From Kribbella jiaozuonensis (lineage in GTDB: Bacteria; Actinomycetota; Actinomycetes; Propionibacteriales; Kribbellaceae), in contig NZ_SZPZ01000006.1 of assembly GCF_005233875.1 (NCBI RefSeq), positions 372,001 through 436,000 on the forward strand: 64,000 nucleotides of DNA, written 5' to 3'. Shown here piece after piece: positions 56,957 to 64,000 of the stretch (positions within the stretch are counted from its first letter, which is position 1; every line of letters begins with the position of its first letter). Made by a program: the position numbers and the translations under genes. The notes beneath the pieces were generated by a model, which did not search any database, had not been told where the DNA came from, and saw only the letters and a program-made list of their open reading frames with translations.

Positions 56957-57714
56957 CCACCACGGCCGAGGCGACGCTTCCGCGCGAGGCCACCGACTGG
57001 CGCCGGTTGAAGACGGTGTTGTTGTCGATGACCGTCGGTCTGCGCCAGATGCTCGTCGGCTACTGGATCGTGATGCTCGTTGCGTTCTTGGCGATCGGGC
57101 TCGTCATCCAGCTCGTGACCAGCGGCGTCACCAGCAGCATGTGGGACTACGGCACCCAGTCGCCGAAGTACTTCTCGCTGGCGATCGGCGTGACACTCAC
57201 CCCGGCGTACCTGGTGCTGCTGGTCGCGCATGGTGTCACCCGGCGGATGTATGCGGTTGCCTCAGGCATCTACCTGACCGGCGCCGCGGCAGCCACCTCG
57301 ATCGTCTGGGTGCTGGCCTACCAGATCGAGCACTTGATCTACGCATGGCAGGGCTGGCCCGACAAGTTGAACAACCCGCACCTGTTCACCAGCACCTCGC
57401 AGGTCGGCCTGGTGTTCGCCGAGTTCTTCCTGCTGATCCTGTCCCATGAGGTGACGGGTTGGTTGCTCGGCATCACCTTCGTTCGCTTCGGCGTCTGGCG
57501 CGGTCTGCTGATGCTGCCGCTGGCGTTGATCCCGGCGGTGGCGGCCGAGTTCCTGCTCGTCGCGCAATGGCTCGCCGACATCCTCACCAACGCCGGGTAT
57601 CACCGGCCACCGCTCGCCGTCGCCGTACCGTCGGTGCTCGCGGTCAGCGCGCTCGGTGTGTATGCCGGGTATCGCATTCTGCAACCGATGGCGCTCAAAC
57701 CCGCTAAGGGCTAA
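56953..57714 (+). CDS. ABC transporter membrane subunit (GntR-linked, intact operon)
   Basis: 253 residues, ATGA-coupled to the ATPase. Six predicted membrane helices (YWIVMLVAFLAIGLVIQLV, FSLAIGVTLTPAYLVLLVAHG, AAATSIVWVLAYQI, LVFAEFFLLILSHEVTGWLLG, GLLMLPLALIPAVAAEFLLV, AVPSVLAVSALGVYAGY). Likely an exporter or envelope-stress ABC system of the Ytr type; substrate unknown. Confidence 0.85.
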   Translation: MTTTAEATLPREATDWRRLKTVLLSMTVGLRQMLVGYWIVMLVAFLAIGLVIQLVTSGVTSSMWDYGTQSPKYFSLAIGVTLTPAYLVLLVAHGVTRRMYAVASGIYLTGAAAATSIVWVLAYQIEHLIYAWQGWPDKLNNPHLFTSTSQVGLVFAEFFLLILSHEVTGWLLGITFVRFGVWRGLLMLPLALIPAVAAEFLLVAQWLADILTNAGYHRPPLAVAVPSVLAVSALGVYAGYRILQPMALKPAKG

Positions 57715-57720
57715 GACACG

Positions 57721-57790
57721 TTATGCACAGGGGGTGTGTATAACCGGGACAGTTTCTGTGGATGGTTGCGCGATCACTGTGGACGACCAA
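57721..57790. promoter_or_regulatory. Cluster of four DnaA-box-like 9-mers
   Basis: ttatgcaca (57721-57729), tgtgtataa (57735-57743), tgtggatgg (57757-57765) and tgtggacga (57778-57786) resemble TTATCCACA/TTGTCCACA or their complements with one or two mismatches. The first two form an inverted pair. No replication gene is nearby. Confidence 0.4.
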
Positions 57791-57841
57791 AACTGTTGCC
57801 AGGAAAGGCTTGTGCGACCCCCGTTCAAGAGCGTAGAAATG

Positions 57842-58031
57842 TCGACACGCCGCTTCGGACTGGAGTGGCGGGTCGATCGGAAACCGAGGGCCCTAGCGGT
57901 GGGGATCCCCACCGAGGTAGACCGGTGACGGGGTCTGCCGGCCTCCACGGACCCGTATCGGGAAGCTGGAGACGTCACCTTCCTTCAGCTGGTGCGGGCC
58001 CCTCCGACTCATACTCGGAGGGGCTCGCCTT
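57842..58031 (+). ncRNA. Candidate structured RNA ending in a strong hairpin
   Basis: Within the 390-bp gene-free stretch 57715-58104 there are nested complementarities: ggtggggatccccacc (57899-57914), ggtgacg / cgtcacc (57924-57930 and 57972-57978) enclosing gggtc / gaccc, and ggaag / cttcc. They are followed by the terminator-like hairpin at 57998-58024. The content is high in stems but not in codons. Not tmRNA, RNase P or SRP RNA by their signature sequences. 6S/Ms1-like RNA is a possibility that I cannot test. Confidence 0.45.
57998..58024 (+). terminator. 10-bp hairpin terminator of the candidate RNA
   Basis: gcccctccga / tcggaggggc with a 7-nt loop, then tcgccttctt, which is pyrimidine-rich though not a pure T run. 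Confidence 0.65.
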
Positions 58032-58054
58032 CTTGAACTCACCAGTGCAGAAAA

Positions 58055-58090
58055 CAGAACCCCGAGGTCGCGAACGACCTCGGGGTTCTG
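58055..58090 (-). terminator. 16-bp intrinsic terminator of the secreted hydrolase gene
   Basis: cagaaccccgaggtcg and cgacctcggggttctg form a perfect stem with a 4-nt loop. On the minus strand it is followed by TTTT (58054-58051) and lies 15 bp after the stop at 58105. Confidence 0.9.
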
Positions 58091-58104
58091 TGCAGGGATC
58101 TCTC

Positions 58105-60834
58105 TCAGCGGAGTGTGATTCTCAGTTCGGTGTGAGAGCCCTTCGCCGGCACCTGGACCTCGGTCCCGCGCGTGGTGGTGACGAGCTTGTACTGCGCCGC
58201 GTGGCCGTCGACCGACACGCTCTTCACCTTCGCCCCGGACGGCAGTACGGCGCCGACCGTGAGCGTCGCGCCGACGCCCTTCGCGGTCACGTCGGTCGAC
58301 AACGCCTTACCTGTAAGGCGTGCGGAGACATCGACCGAGCCGCGGCCGACCCGGATGTTGCTACCGGCCACCTTCTGCTGGCCCTGCGGCAGCTGCGGTA
58401 CGACGGCGATCCGGCCGTGCCCGAGGTCGGGGTCGACGCCGAGCTGCTGGTGGATCACCGGCCAGAGGATGCCGTACGCACCCCAGGCCTGCAGCGCCAT
58501 CGAGCGGTCGTAGAACGGCCGGCCGATGTTCGCCGCCGAGTCCGGTGACGGGGCGATCTCCGGCATCGCGCCGGGGGTCTCCCAGACCGACGGGTCGAGC
58601 TGGATCCGGGCGTTACCGGTGGTGTACGCCTGCTGCTGCTTGGCGCCCAACCGGCCGAAGTTGCCTTCCGCAACGGCCATGATCGACGTGTTCAGACCGA
58701 AGATGCTGCGCTCGCTCTTCACCTGCGACACGACCGGGTCGCACGTCGCGCCGGGGTTGCCGGCCGGGTCCGACGTCGCGCCGGTGCCGGTGTGGAACAG
58801 GCCGAATTCGCCTGTGTAGCAAGCCGTTTCGCGCTGGTCGAGCGCCGTGTTCGCGTTGGCGGTCGAGGCGAGCGGTGAGGCCGGCTTGCCCGGGTGGTTC
58901 AGTACCGCTTCCATCGGCGTGACGCCGATCCAGTGCCGCTGGAAGATCGGCGTGTTGTCGTTCGCCGGGTTGGCCGGGTCGTCGATCGAGTCGGCGTACC
59001 CCATCGCCTGCGGTACCCACCACTGTGCCTCGAAGCGGGACTCGAGGTCGTTCGCGCGGGTAGTCGCCCACTGCTGCACCTTCGTGTCGTGCTTCGACGC
59101 GGCGAGGTCGGCGAGGTCGGTCAGACCGCGGATCAGGTAGACGGTGTTGTCGAGCTTCTCCACACCCATCCCGGTGCGCTCGACGTTGCCGAGCCCCTCC
59201 GGCCAGCCGTCGCCGTCCTTGTCCAGTTCGCGGTACACGTACTGAAGGTTCCGCACGCTGAAGTCGTACATGTCGTCGCGGAACTTGTTGTCACCCGTCC
59301 AGCGCCACAGCAGCGCAACGGTGCTGGGGAACTTCACCGTCTCGTCGGTGTTGCCCGCGCTCTGGTTCGAACCGAAGTACACCGAGCCGGTCGGGGTGAC
59401 CTCGTGCGCGACCTTGCCGCTGCGGTTGTTCAGGATGTCGCTGACATCGCGCAGCGCCTTGAGGTGGGACTTGACGGTGTCGAACTGACCCGCTGCGACC
59501 GCGGCGAAGGCGGTGTACTCGCCGTCGGTCGCGAACAGCCAGGGGTAGTCCGGGAAGCCGGCGCCGAACCAGCGCGCGGTCTGCACCGTCCCGGCCGGTG
59601 CCGGGTAGTCCTTGCCCTCGTTGACGTCCCGGATCTGCAGGTTGTGCGCCTCCTGCACCGAGTCGGCGAGGTTCTGCTTGCTCCACTCGACGCTCTGCTG
59701 CAGCAGCCGGTCACCAGGAAGGTCCACTGCGGACTGCGCGTCGATCTGCTGCCGTAAGGCGGTCTTTGCCCGCAGCAACTTGTCCGGGTTGCTCAGCGCC
59801 TTGCCGTACTCGCGTGCGGCGGCCTGGCTGCCCTGGTCCGATCCGGCCACGGCGAACCAGATCGTCTTCTGCTGACCGGCCGACAGCTTCACGTCGTACG
59901 TGAGCCGGCCGCCGGTGCCCTTGCCGACGAGCGAGTCGTCGCAGCGGGCGGGCGTCGTACCGTCCTTCGGGCAGATCACCGCGGGGCTCTGCGGTCCGCG
60001 GTGGTCCGGGCCGAGCTGGTGATCCGTCGGACGCAGGGACGATCCGACGAACGCGGCGTAGTCGTGGGCGGTCGCGTTCGGGTACGACGGCGTGCCCTGC
60101 TCGCGGAACCGCAGCGCGCCGTTGGTGTAGTCGCCGGTGTCGGGCAGGTTGGCGTCGGCTGCGCCCGGGGTGGTCCAGTCCCACGGGTACGACTGCATCA
60201 GCTCGGAGTGCGCGTCGACGTCGAGCTTCACCGTCTTCGCCGTACTCGAGCTGAGCGTGAGGCCGACCAGCGTCGCGCGGACCCCGTCGGGGACGAAGTC
60301 GGTACGGCGTACGTTGACGGAACCGGAGTAGTCGATCCGGCTGTAGCCCTGGCCACTGGTGTACTTCGCGGCAGCGACGTCCTTGCCGAGCCAGTTACCG
60401 TCGAGCCCGAACCAGATCCCGTCGAGCAACTTGATCGGCTGCGACCAGAAGCCACCCATCTCACCACGGATGTGCCATCCGGTGGCGGGGTAGAGGCCGG
60501 TCTCATCACCCATCGCGTAGGCCCGATCGCCAACCACCAGCGACCGCCGATCAGCAAGCCGAGTCGTCTCGGAAAGCTCAGACGATCCAGCAGTTGTTGT
60601 CGTGGAGTTCGTGGTGGGGCCTGAGGCGGCGCCGGCCGAGCCGGTGGTGGACGGGCCCGCGAGGGCGGACGCCGTGCCGGCGAGCACGGTCGCGGCGGCG
60701 AGCAGCGCGATGCCCGCGGTGCGACGCACCGGGCGCCGCGTGGCGGCGCCGGACTGCCGGGCGGGTGGAGCGGACTGCGGGGTTGGTGGGGCGGAGCTGG
60801 TTTGTCTACTTCGGTTGGTCGGATCGGGAGTCAT
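58105..60834 (-). CDS. Secreted six-hairpin (alpha/alpha-barrel) glycoside hydrolase
   Basis: 909 residues, AAGGAGGAAACC upstream of the ATG. A Ser/Pro/Ala-rich cytoplasmic start and RR lead into a signal segment (RRTAGIALLAAATVLAGTASALA), then a Ser/Thr linker. An N-terminal beta domain (RSLVVGDRAYAMGDETGLYPATGWHIRGEMGGFW) precedes an alpha/alpha barrel similar to glycogen-debranching/GH15-GH63-like enzymes (WFGAGFPDYPWLFATDGEYTAF, VTPTGSVYFGSNQSAGNTDETVKFP, RELDKDGDGWPEGLGNVER). A C-terminal beta domain ends it. Candidate acids are in FATDGEY, DKDGDGWPEG and TGEFGLF, but the family is not certain. Operon with the LacI gene. Confidence 0.82.
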   Translation of the reverse strand: MTPDPTNRSRQTSSAPPTPQSAPPARQSGAATRRPVRRTAGIALLAAATVLAGTASALAGPSTTGSAGAASGPTTNSTTTTAGSSELSETTRLADRRSLVVGDRAYAMGDETGLYPATGWHIRGEMGGFWSQPIKLLDGIWFGLDGNWLGKDVAAAKYTSGQGYSRIDYSGSVNVRRTDFVPDGVRATLVGLTLSSSTAKTVKLDVDAHSELMQSYPWDWTTPGAADANLPDTGDYTNGALRFREQGTPSYPNATAHDYAAFVGSSLRPTDHQLGPDHRGPQSPAVICPKDGTTPARCDDSLVGKGTGGRLTYDVKLSAGQQKTIWFAVAGSDQGSQAAAREYGKALSNPDKLLRAKTALRQQIDAQSAVDLPGDRLLQQSVEWSKQNLADSVQEAHNLQIRDVNEGKDYPAPAGTVQTARWFGAGFPDYPWLFATDGEYTAFAAVAAGQFDTVKSHLKALRDVSDILNNRSGKVAHEVTPTGSVYFGSNQSAGNTDETVKFPSTVALLWRWTGDNKFRDDMYDFSVRNLQYVYRELDKDGDGWPEGLGNVERTGMGVEKLDNTVYLIRGLTDLADLAASKHDTKVQQWATTRANDLESRFEAQWWVPQAMGYADSIDDPANPANDNTPIFQRHWIGVTPMEAVLNHPGKPASPLASTANANTALDQRETACYTGEFGLFHTGTGATSDPAGNPGATCDPVVSQVKSERSIFGLNTSIMAVAEGNFGRLGAKQQQAYTTGNARIQLDPSVWETPGAMPEIAPSPDSAANIGRPFYDRSMALQAWGAYGILWPVIHQQLGVDPDLGHGRIAVVPQLPQGQQKVAGSNIRVGRGSVDVSARLTGKALSTDVTAKGVGATLTVGAVLPSGAKVKSVSVDGHAAQYKLVTTTRGTEVQVPAKGSHTELRITLR

Positions 60835-60880
60835 TGGCGGTTTCCTCCTTCTCGCGGCGCCGGGGGGACAGCGCCGGGGA

Positions 60881-61885
60881 TCAGCCAGGGGCCGAGCTGC
60901 CCCTGATCACCAGTTCTGGCTGCAGTAAGCGTTCGGTCGGCGTACCGTCGGGCGCGCCGGTGAGGATCTCGATCAGTTCGCCGGCGATGTCATCCATCGG
61001 TTGCCGGAGGCTGGTCAGGCCGGGGGAGACGACGTCGGCCAGGGGTGAGTCGTCGAAGCCGGTGAGGCCGATCTCCCGGCCGGCGGTGATACCGCGACGG
61101 GTCAGCTCGCGCAGCGCGCCGAGCGCGAGAATGTCGCTCAGGGCAACAATCCCGTCGAGCTCCCGCCCGGCGTCGAGCAGCGCCGCGGTCGCGCGGGCGC
61201 CTTCGTCCAGGCTGTCCTCGCGGCACCGGATCGACAGCCCGGTGGTCTGCAGCCCGAGCTTCTTGCACTCGTCCCGCCAACCGCCGTACCTGTCCTCGGC
61301 GAGACCGGACGACTTGGGCCAGCCGATGAACGCGATCCGCCGCCGACCGGTCTCGTACAAATGCCGGACCGCCATCGCCGAACCAGCAGCACCGTCAACA
61401 TCCACCCAAGGACCAGGCTGCGTGGTCTCCTTCCACACCCGCCCGAAGCTGACGAACGGGATGCCCTGCTCCTTCAGCCACGCATGCCGCGGGTCGTGCG
61501 TCTCGGTCTGCGACAGCACGAACCCGTCGACCAGCCGACGCGCGTGCAGATCGTCGTACGTCGGCATGCCGTCGACGCCGGGCGGTGCGGTGAACAGCAG
61601 GATGTGCCGGCCGGTGCGTTCGGCGGCGGCGCAGAGCGCGTGCAGGAACTGGTCCATGACGAGATGGGTCTGGTTCGGCCAGTTCGGGACGCAGTACCCG
61701 ATCAGTTCGACCGCGCTGGTGCGCAGACTGCGGGCGTTACGATTGGGCCGGTAGTTGAGCAGTTCGATCGATTTGTTCACGCGTTCGAGGGTGTCCGGCC
61801 GGAGCCGGTGCGGGGCGTTGAGCGCGTTCGATACCGTCTGCACCGACACCTCGGCGTGGGCGGCGACCTGCTTGAGCGTAGCCAC
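60881..61885 (-). CDS. LacI-family regulator of the secreted hydrolase
   Basis: 334 residues from GTG 61885. HTH and hinge: TLKQVAAHAEVSVQTVSNALNAPHRLRPDTLERVNKSIELLNYRPNRNARSLR. The sugar-binding core has the usual end (IGLTGFDDSPLADVVSPGLTSLRQPMDDIAGELIEIL). First gene of an operon with the hydrolase gene (46 bp apart). The palindrome 18 bp upstream should make it autoregulatory. Confidence 0.92.
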   Translation of the reverse strand: MATLKQVAAHAEVSVQTVSNALNAPHRLRPDTLERVNKSIELLNYRPNRNARSLRTSAVELIGYCVPNWPNQTHLVMDQFLHALCAAAERTGRHILLFTAPPGVDGMPTYDDLHARRLVDGFVLSQTETHDPRHAWLKEQGIPFVSFGRVWKETTQPGPWVDVDGAAGSAMAVRHLYETGRRRIAFIGWPKSSGLAEDRYGGWRDECKKLGLQTTGLSIRCREDSLDEGARATAALLDAGRELDGIVALSDILALGALRELTRRGITAGREIGLTGFDDSPLADVVSPGLTSLRQPMDDIAGELIEILTGAPDGTPTERLLQPELVIRGSSAPG

Positions 61886-61902
61886 AGCGACCTCCCACGG
61901 AC

Positions 61903-61920
61903 GTTTTGAACGTTAAAAAC
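61903..61920 (-). promoter_or_regulatory. CG-centred LacI operator gttttgaac/gttaaaaac
   Basis: 18-bp palindrome with one mismatch pair and a central CG, just upstream of the lacI-type GTG start. Confidence 0.75.
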
Positions 61921-61960
61921 ATCCGCAGTCTGCCCCGGCCCCTCCAAACCTGTCAACGGT

Positions 61961-62737
61961 TCAGAGTGGCGGCGGACCCTGGCGCACGATCGCCAACGTC
62001 TCCTCGACCCCCATCGGCGCGATCCACCGCCCCCACCACGCGGCCCCCGCCTCCGCGAACGCCGTGGGCTCACCCCCACTGACCTTCACCTCGTGCGCCC
62101 CCTCCGCCAACAGCCCGAGGACATCATCAGGAGTGATGGTCTGCGGCGCATCGGTGCTCCCCTTATAAGCGCAAGACCCACCCCACCGCACAATCCGCCG
62201 CCGCACGGCAGGCACCAACATGTTCCCGCCCACCCAGACAGGAATTCGTGGCTCCTGCACCGGCCGAGCCGTCAACTGCACGTCCTCCAACCGGTAGTGC
62301 TTGCCGGTGAAGGTGACCCGCTCCCCACTCCAGAGCCGATCGATCAACTCCAGCCCCTCGTCCAGCATCTCCGCCAGCACCTTGGGACTCCGGCCCTCCA
62401 TGAACGGATCGCCCGGATCCCCGATCCCCACCCCGAGCACCATGCGCCCACCGGACAGGTGATCCAACGCAACAGCCTCCGCCGCCACCTTCCACGGCCG
62501 GCGCCGGGGGAGCGGCGTCACCGTCGTACCGATCCTGATCCGCTCCGTCGCGACCGCCATCGCGGCCATGCAGATCCACGGGTCGTACGTCGGCTGGGAC
62601 GCGTCGCCCTGGTAGACGAGGTAGTCCTCCAGGAACAACGCGTCCCAGCCACAGTCCTCCACCGCGCGGGCGAGCTCAGCCAGCCCGCGTGGATCCCGCC
62701 CGTCACCCACCGCCCCAACAGTGACCGAGAACTTCAT
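61961..62737 (-). CDS. LLM-class flavin/F420-dependent oxidoreductase
   Basis: 258 residues from ATG 62737 (MKFSVTVGAVGDGRDP). Bacterial luciferase-like TIM barrel: RAVEDCGWDALFLEDYL, MAVATERIRIGTTVTPLPRRRPWKVAAEAVALDHLSGGRMVLGVGIGDPGDPF and EPRIPVWVGGNML. Actinomycete members often use F420. Substrate unknown; monocistronic, 40 bp from the following SDR gene in the same direction... the SDR lies upstream on this strand. Confidence 0.9.
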   Translation of the reverse strand: MKFSVTVGAVGDGRDPRGLAELARAVEDCGWDALFLEDYLVYQGDASQPTYDPWICMAAMAVATERIRIGTTVTPLPRRRPWKVAAEAVALDHLSGGRMVLGVGIGDPGDPFMEGRSPKVLAEMLDEGLELIDRLWSGERVTFTGKHYRLEDVQLTARPVQEPRIPVWVGGNMLVPAVRRRIVRWGGSCAYKGSTDAPQTITPDDVLGLLAEGAHEVKVSGGEPTAFAEAGAAWWGRWIAPMGVEETLAIVRQGPPPL

Positions 62738-62768
62738 GCTGCTGAGACTAGAGACGACCTCCGACAAT

Positions 62769-63509
62769 TCAGGCGGTGTGCCCGCCGTCGATGGTGAGTT
62801 CGGTGCCGGTGATGTAGGCGCCGGCCGGGCCCGCCAGGTAGGTGATCGCCGTGGCGACCTCGAGCGGGCTGCCGAAACGGTCCAGCGCGAGGTCCGCGAT
62901 CTGCGTCGCCGCGAACGGGCCGTCGGCCGGGTTCATGTCGGTGTCGATCGGCCCCGGCTGGACGACGTTCGAGGTGATGTTGCGGGCGCCCAGCTCGCGA
63001 GCCAGCGCCTTGCTCAGTCCGACCAGCGCAGCCTTGCTCATCGCGTACAGCGTCATACCAGGACTCGTGACCCGGCCGGCCGCGCAGCTGCCGAGATGAA
63101 TCACCCGGCCGCCGTCGGACAGCAGCGGTACGGCGGCCTGCGTGGCGGCGTACACGCCCCGGATGTTGACCGCGACCACCCGATCCACGGCGGCCGGCGT
63201 CAGCTCGGTGATCGGCGCGATCGCACCCACCCCGGCGTTGTTCACGAGAATGTCCAACCCACTAAGGGTTTCCGCAGCCCGCCGTACGCCGTCACCGACC
63301 GCAACCGCATCCGCGGCGTCGATCGCGAGTGCAACAGCACGCCGACCGAGGCCCTCGATCTCCTTCACGACTGTTGCCGCCGCATCCGCGGACGCGTTGT
63401 AGGTGATCGCGACGTCGGCGCCCTTCTCCGCCAGCGCGATCGCGGTCGCGGCGCCGATCCCGCGGCTGCCACCTGTCACCATTGCCTTCTTGCCAAGCAG
63501 TTCGTTCAT
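62769..63509 (-). CDS. Short-chain dehydrogenase/reductase (3-oxoacyl-ACP reductase-like)
   Basis: 246 residues from ATG 63509 (MNELLGKKAMVTGGSRGIG). Rossmann motif TGGSRGIG, NNAG, catalytic Ser in LGSCAAG, and YAMSK active-site pair; C-terminal ITGTELTIDGGHTA as in FabG-like SDRs. NADP(H) preference is expected from the Arg in the glycine loop. Substrate unknown. The 142 bp up to the Ada-like gene contain a palindrome (63555-63575) and two gtcg(c/t)aaaaccgc direct repeats. Confidence 0.92.
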   Translation of the reverse strand: MNELLGKKAMVTGGSRGIGAATAIALAEKGADVAITYNASADAAATVVKEIEGLGRRAVALAIDAADAVAVGDGVRRAAETLSGLDILVNNAGVGAIAPITELTPAAVDRVVAVNIRGVYAATQAAVPLLSDGGRVIHLGSCAAGRVTSPGMTLYAMSKAALVGLSKALARELGARNITSNVVQPGPIDTDMNPADGPFAATQIADLALDRFGSPLEVATAITYLAGPAGAYITGTELTIDGGHTA

Positions 63510-63621
63510 GTGAACCAGTCCACGCGAGCCGTGACGGTGAAGCTGGCAGGAATCCGACGCCGGATCGTGGCGTCGCAAAACCGCGACCCGGTCCACCTCC
63601 ATGTCGTAAAACCGCTAGCGA

Positions 63622-63644
63622 CTGTCGGTGGCGGCAGGGATGCT
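63622..63644 (+). promoter_or_regulatory. PafBC/RecA-NDp-like DNA-damage promoter
   Basis: ctgtcggtg (63622-63630), an 8-nt spacer and gatgct (63639-63644) match the mycobacterial TTGTCRGTG-N8-TANNNT motif except at the first base of each block. A GTG (63652) begins 7 nt after the -10 element, as for a leaderless mRNA. The downstream gene is a DNA-alkylation repair gene, which fits a DNA-damage promoter. Confidence 0.6.
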
Positions 63645-63651
63645 GGAGGAC

Positions 63652-64000
63652 GTGTACGAGTGCAGGGAGCGATGTATCCGGGCCGTCCAGTCCAAGGACG
63701 CGCGGTTCGACGGGTGGTTCTTCACGGCTGTTCTGACCACGAAGATCTACTGCCGGCCGAGCTGTCCGGTAGTGCCGCCGAAGGTCGAGAACATGCGCTT
63801 CTACCCGAGCGCGGCCGCCGCCCAGCAGGCCGGATTCCGCGCCTGCAAGCGGTGCCGTCCGGACGCGAGCCCGGGCTCCCCGGAGTGGAACGACCGCGCC
63901 GACCTGGTGGCCCGCGCGATGCGCCTGATCGCGGACGGGGTGGTCGACCGCGACGGCGTGCCGGGGTTGGCCGGCCAGCTCGGGTACAGCGTGCGGCAGG
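63652..64000 (+). CDS. Ada/AlkA-type DNA repair protein, 3'-truncated by window edge
   Basis: 116 residues are visible. GTG 63652 (VYECRERCIRAVQSKDARFD) is preferred because of the promoter position; the in-frame ATG 63640 lies inside the -10 element. Ada metal-binding domain: FDGWFFTAVLTTKIYCRPSCP and FRACKRCRPD give the four zinc cysteines. It continues into an AraC-like HTH (ADLVARAMRLIADGVVDRDGVPGLAGQLGYSVRQ) that runs off the edge. Ada-HTH-AlkA glycosylase fusions are usual in actinomycetes, but the catalytic part is not in the window. Confidence 0.88.
   Translation, partial: MYECRERCIRAVQSKDARFDGWFFTAVLTTKIYCRPSCPVVPPKVENMRFYPSAAAAQQAGFRACKRCRPDASPGSPEWNDRADLVARAMRLIADGVVDRDGVPGLAGQLGYSVRQ

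Noticed and set aside
57721..57790. Origin of replication
   Set aside because: No dnaA, dnaN, rpmH or gyrase genes nearby and only four imperfect boxes; kept only as a DnaA-box-like cluster.
57715..58104. tmRNA, RNase P RNA or SRP RNA
   Set aside because: Their signature sequences (tag frame, gaggaaagtcc, GGAAG-loop of SRP) are not found in the expected arrangement.

Overview
The window is 64 kb of high-GC DNA with short intergenic gaps, many 1-4 bp start/stop overlaps, GTG/TTG starts and a recurrent TANNNT-(6-8 nt)-start arrangement typical of leaderless actinobacterial mRNAs. Gene content (EfeUOB, an IdeR-type regulator, Cys-His DtxR metal ligands, several carbohydrate ABC systems without a local ATPase, LLM-type oxidoreductase, many LacI/TetR regulators) points to a soil actinomycete. 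A Kribbella-like member of the Propionibacteriales is my best guess; this is inference from style and content, not a database match. The window opens inside efeU and closes inside an Ada/AlkA-type DNA repair gene.

Layout. 0-3.2 kb: efeUOB iron uptake operon. 3.2-9.4 kb: sugar ABC importer (two permeases, binding protein) with a LacI regulator and three CG-centred palindromes upstream of the binding-protein gene, plus a divergent hexapeptide-acyltransferase fusion. 9.5-10.8 kb: FAD-linked oxidoreductase broken by one frameshift. 10.9-16.6 kb: second sugar ABC importer in an operon with a large intracellular glycoside-hydrolase-like protein. 16.9-20.3 kb: membrane protein, regulator-MFS exporter operon with a 13-bp iterated operator, small HTH-like protein. 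20.3-20.8 kb: a 154-bp tandem non-coding repeat. 20.8-21.5 kb: VapBC toxin-antitoxin. 21.6-25.2 kb: methyltransferase carrying eight tandem heptapeptides, secreted propeller protein, DUF1905-GNAT fusion. 25.2-31.6 kb: serC, PhyH dioxygenase with divergent AraC, citrate synthase 2, membrane protein, unknown protein, pdxH. 31.5-38.3 kb: MMPL transporter with divergent TetR, SPFH protein operon, CGNR protein, hotdog-like protein, second TetR.

38.4-42.2 kb is an amino-sugar operon (ROK kinase, NagA, PfkB-type sugar-phosphate kinase, class II aldolase). 42.2-45.0 kb: small protein, TetR, HIT-like protein and amino-acid permease, with a 43-bp dyad between regulator and targets. 45.0-48.6 kb is the most informative locus: a YtrA-type GntR regulator and its ABC ATPase/permease are separated by a tnpB-only IS605-type element. 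Removing 46895-48215 restores a Shine-Dalgarno-spaced, ATGA-overlapping gntR-ATPase junction, so the element boundaries, its likely target-adjacent motif TTCAT and its natural guide sequence can be read directly.

48.7-57.7 kb: photolyase, IdeR, methyltransferase, pabB-pabC, an SPFH/ribbon-helix-helix/GPP34 operon with a TGATATCA palindrome, and an intact GntR-ATPase-permease operon that is a useful comparison for the interrupted one. 57.7-58.1 kb: non-coding region with DnaA-box-like sequences, a candidate structured RNA and two strong hairpins. 58.1-64 kb: secreted six-hairpin-type glycoside hydrolase with LacI regulator and operator, LLM-class oxidoreductase, SDR, and the partial Ada/AlkA gene under a promoter resembling the mycobacterial PafBC/RecA-NDp DNA-damage motif.
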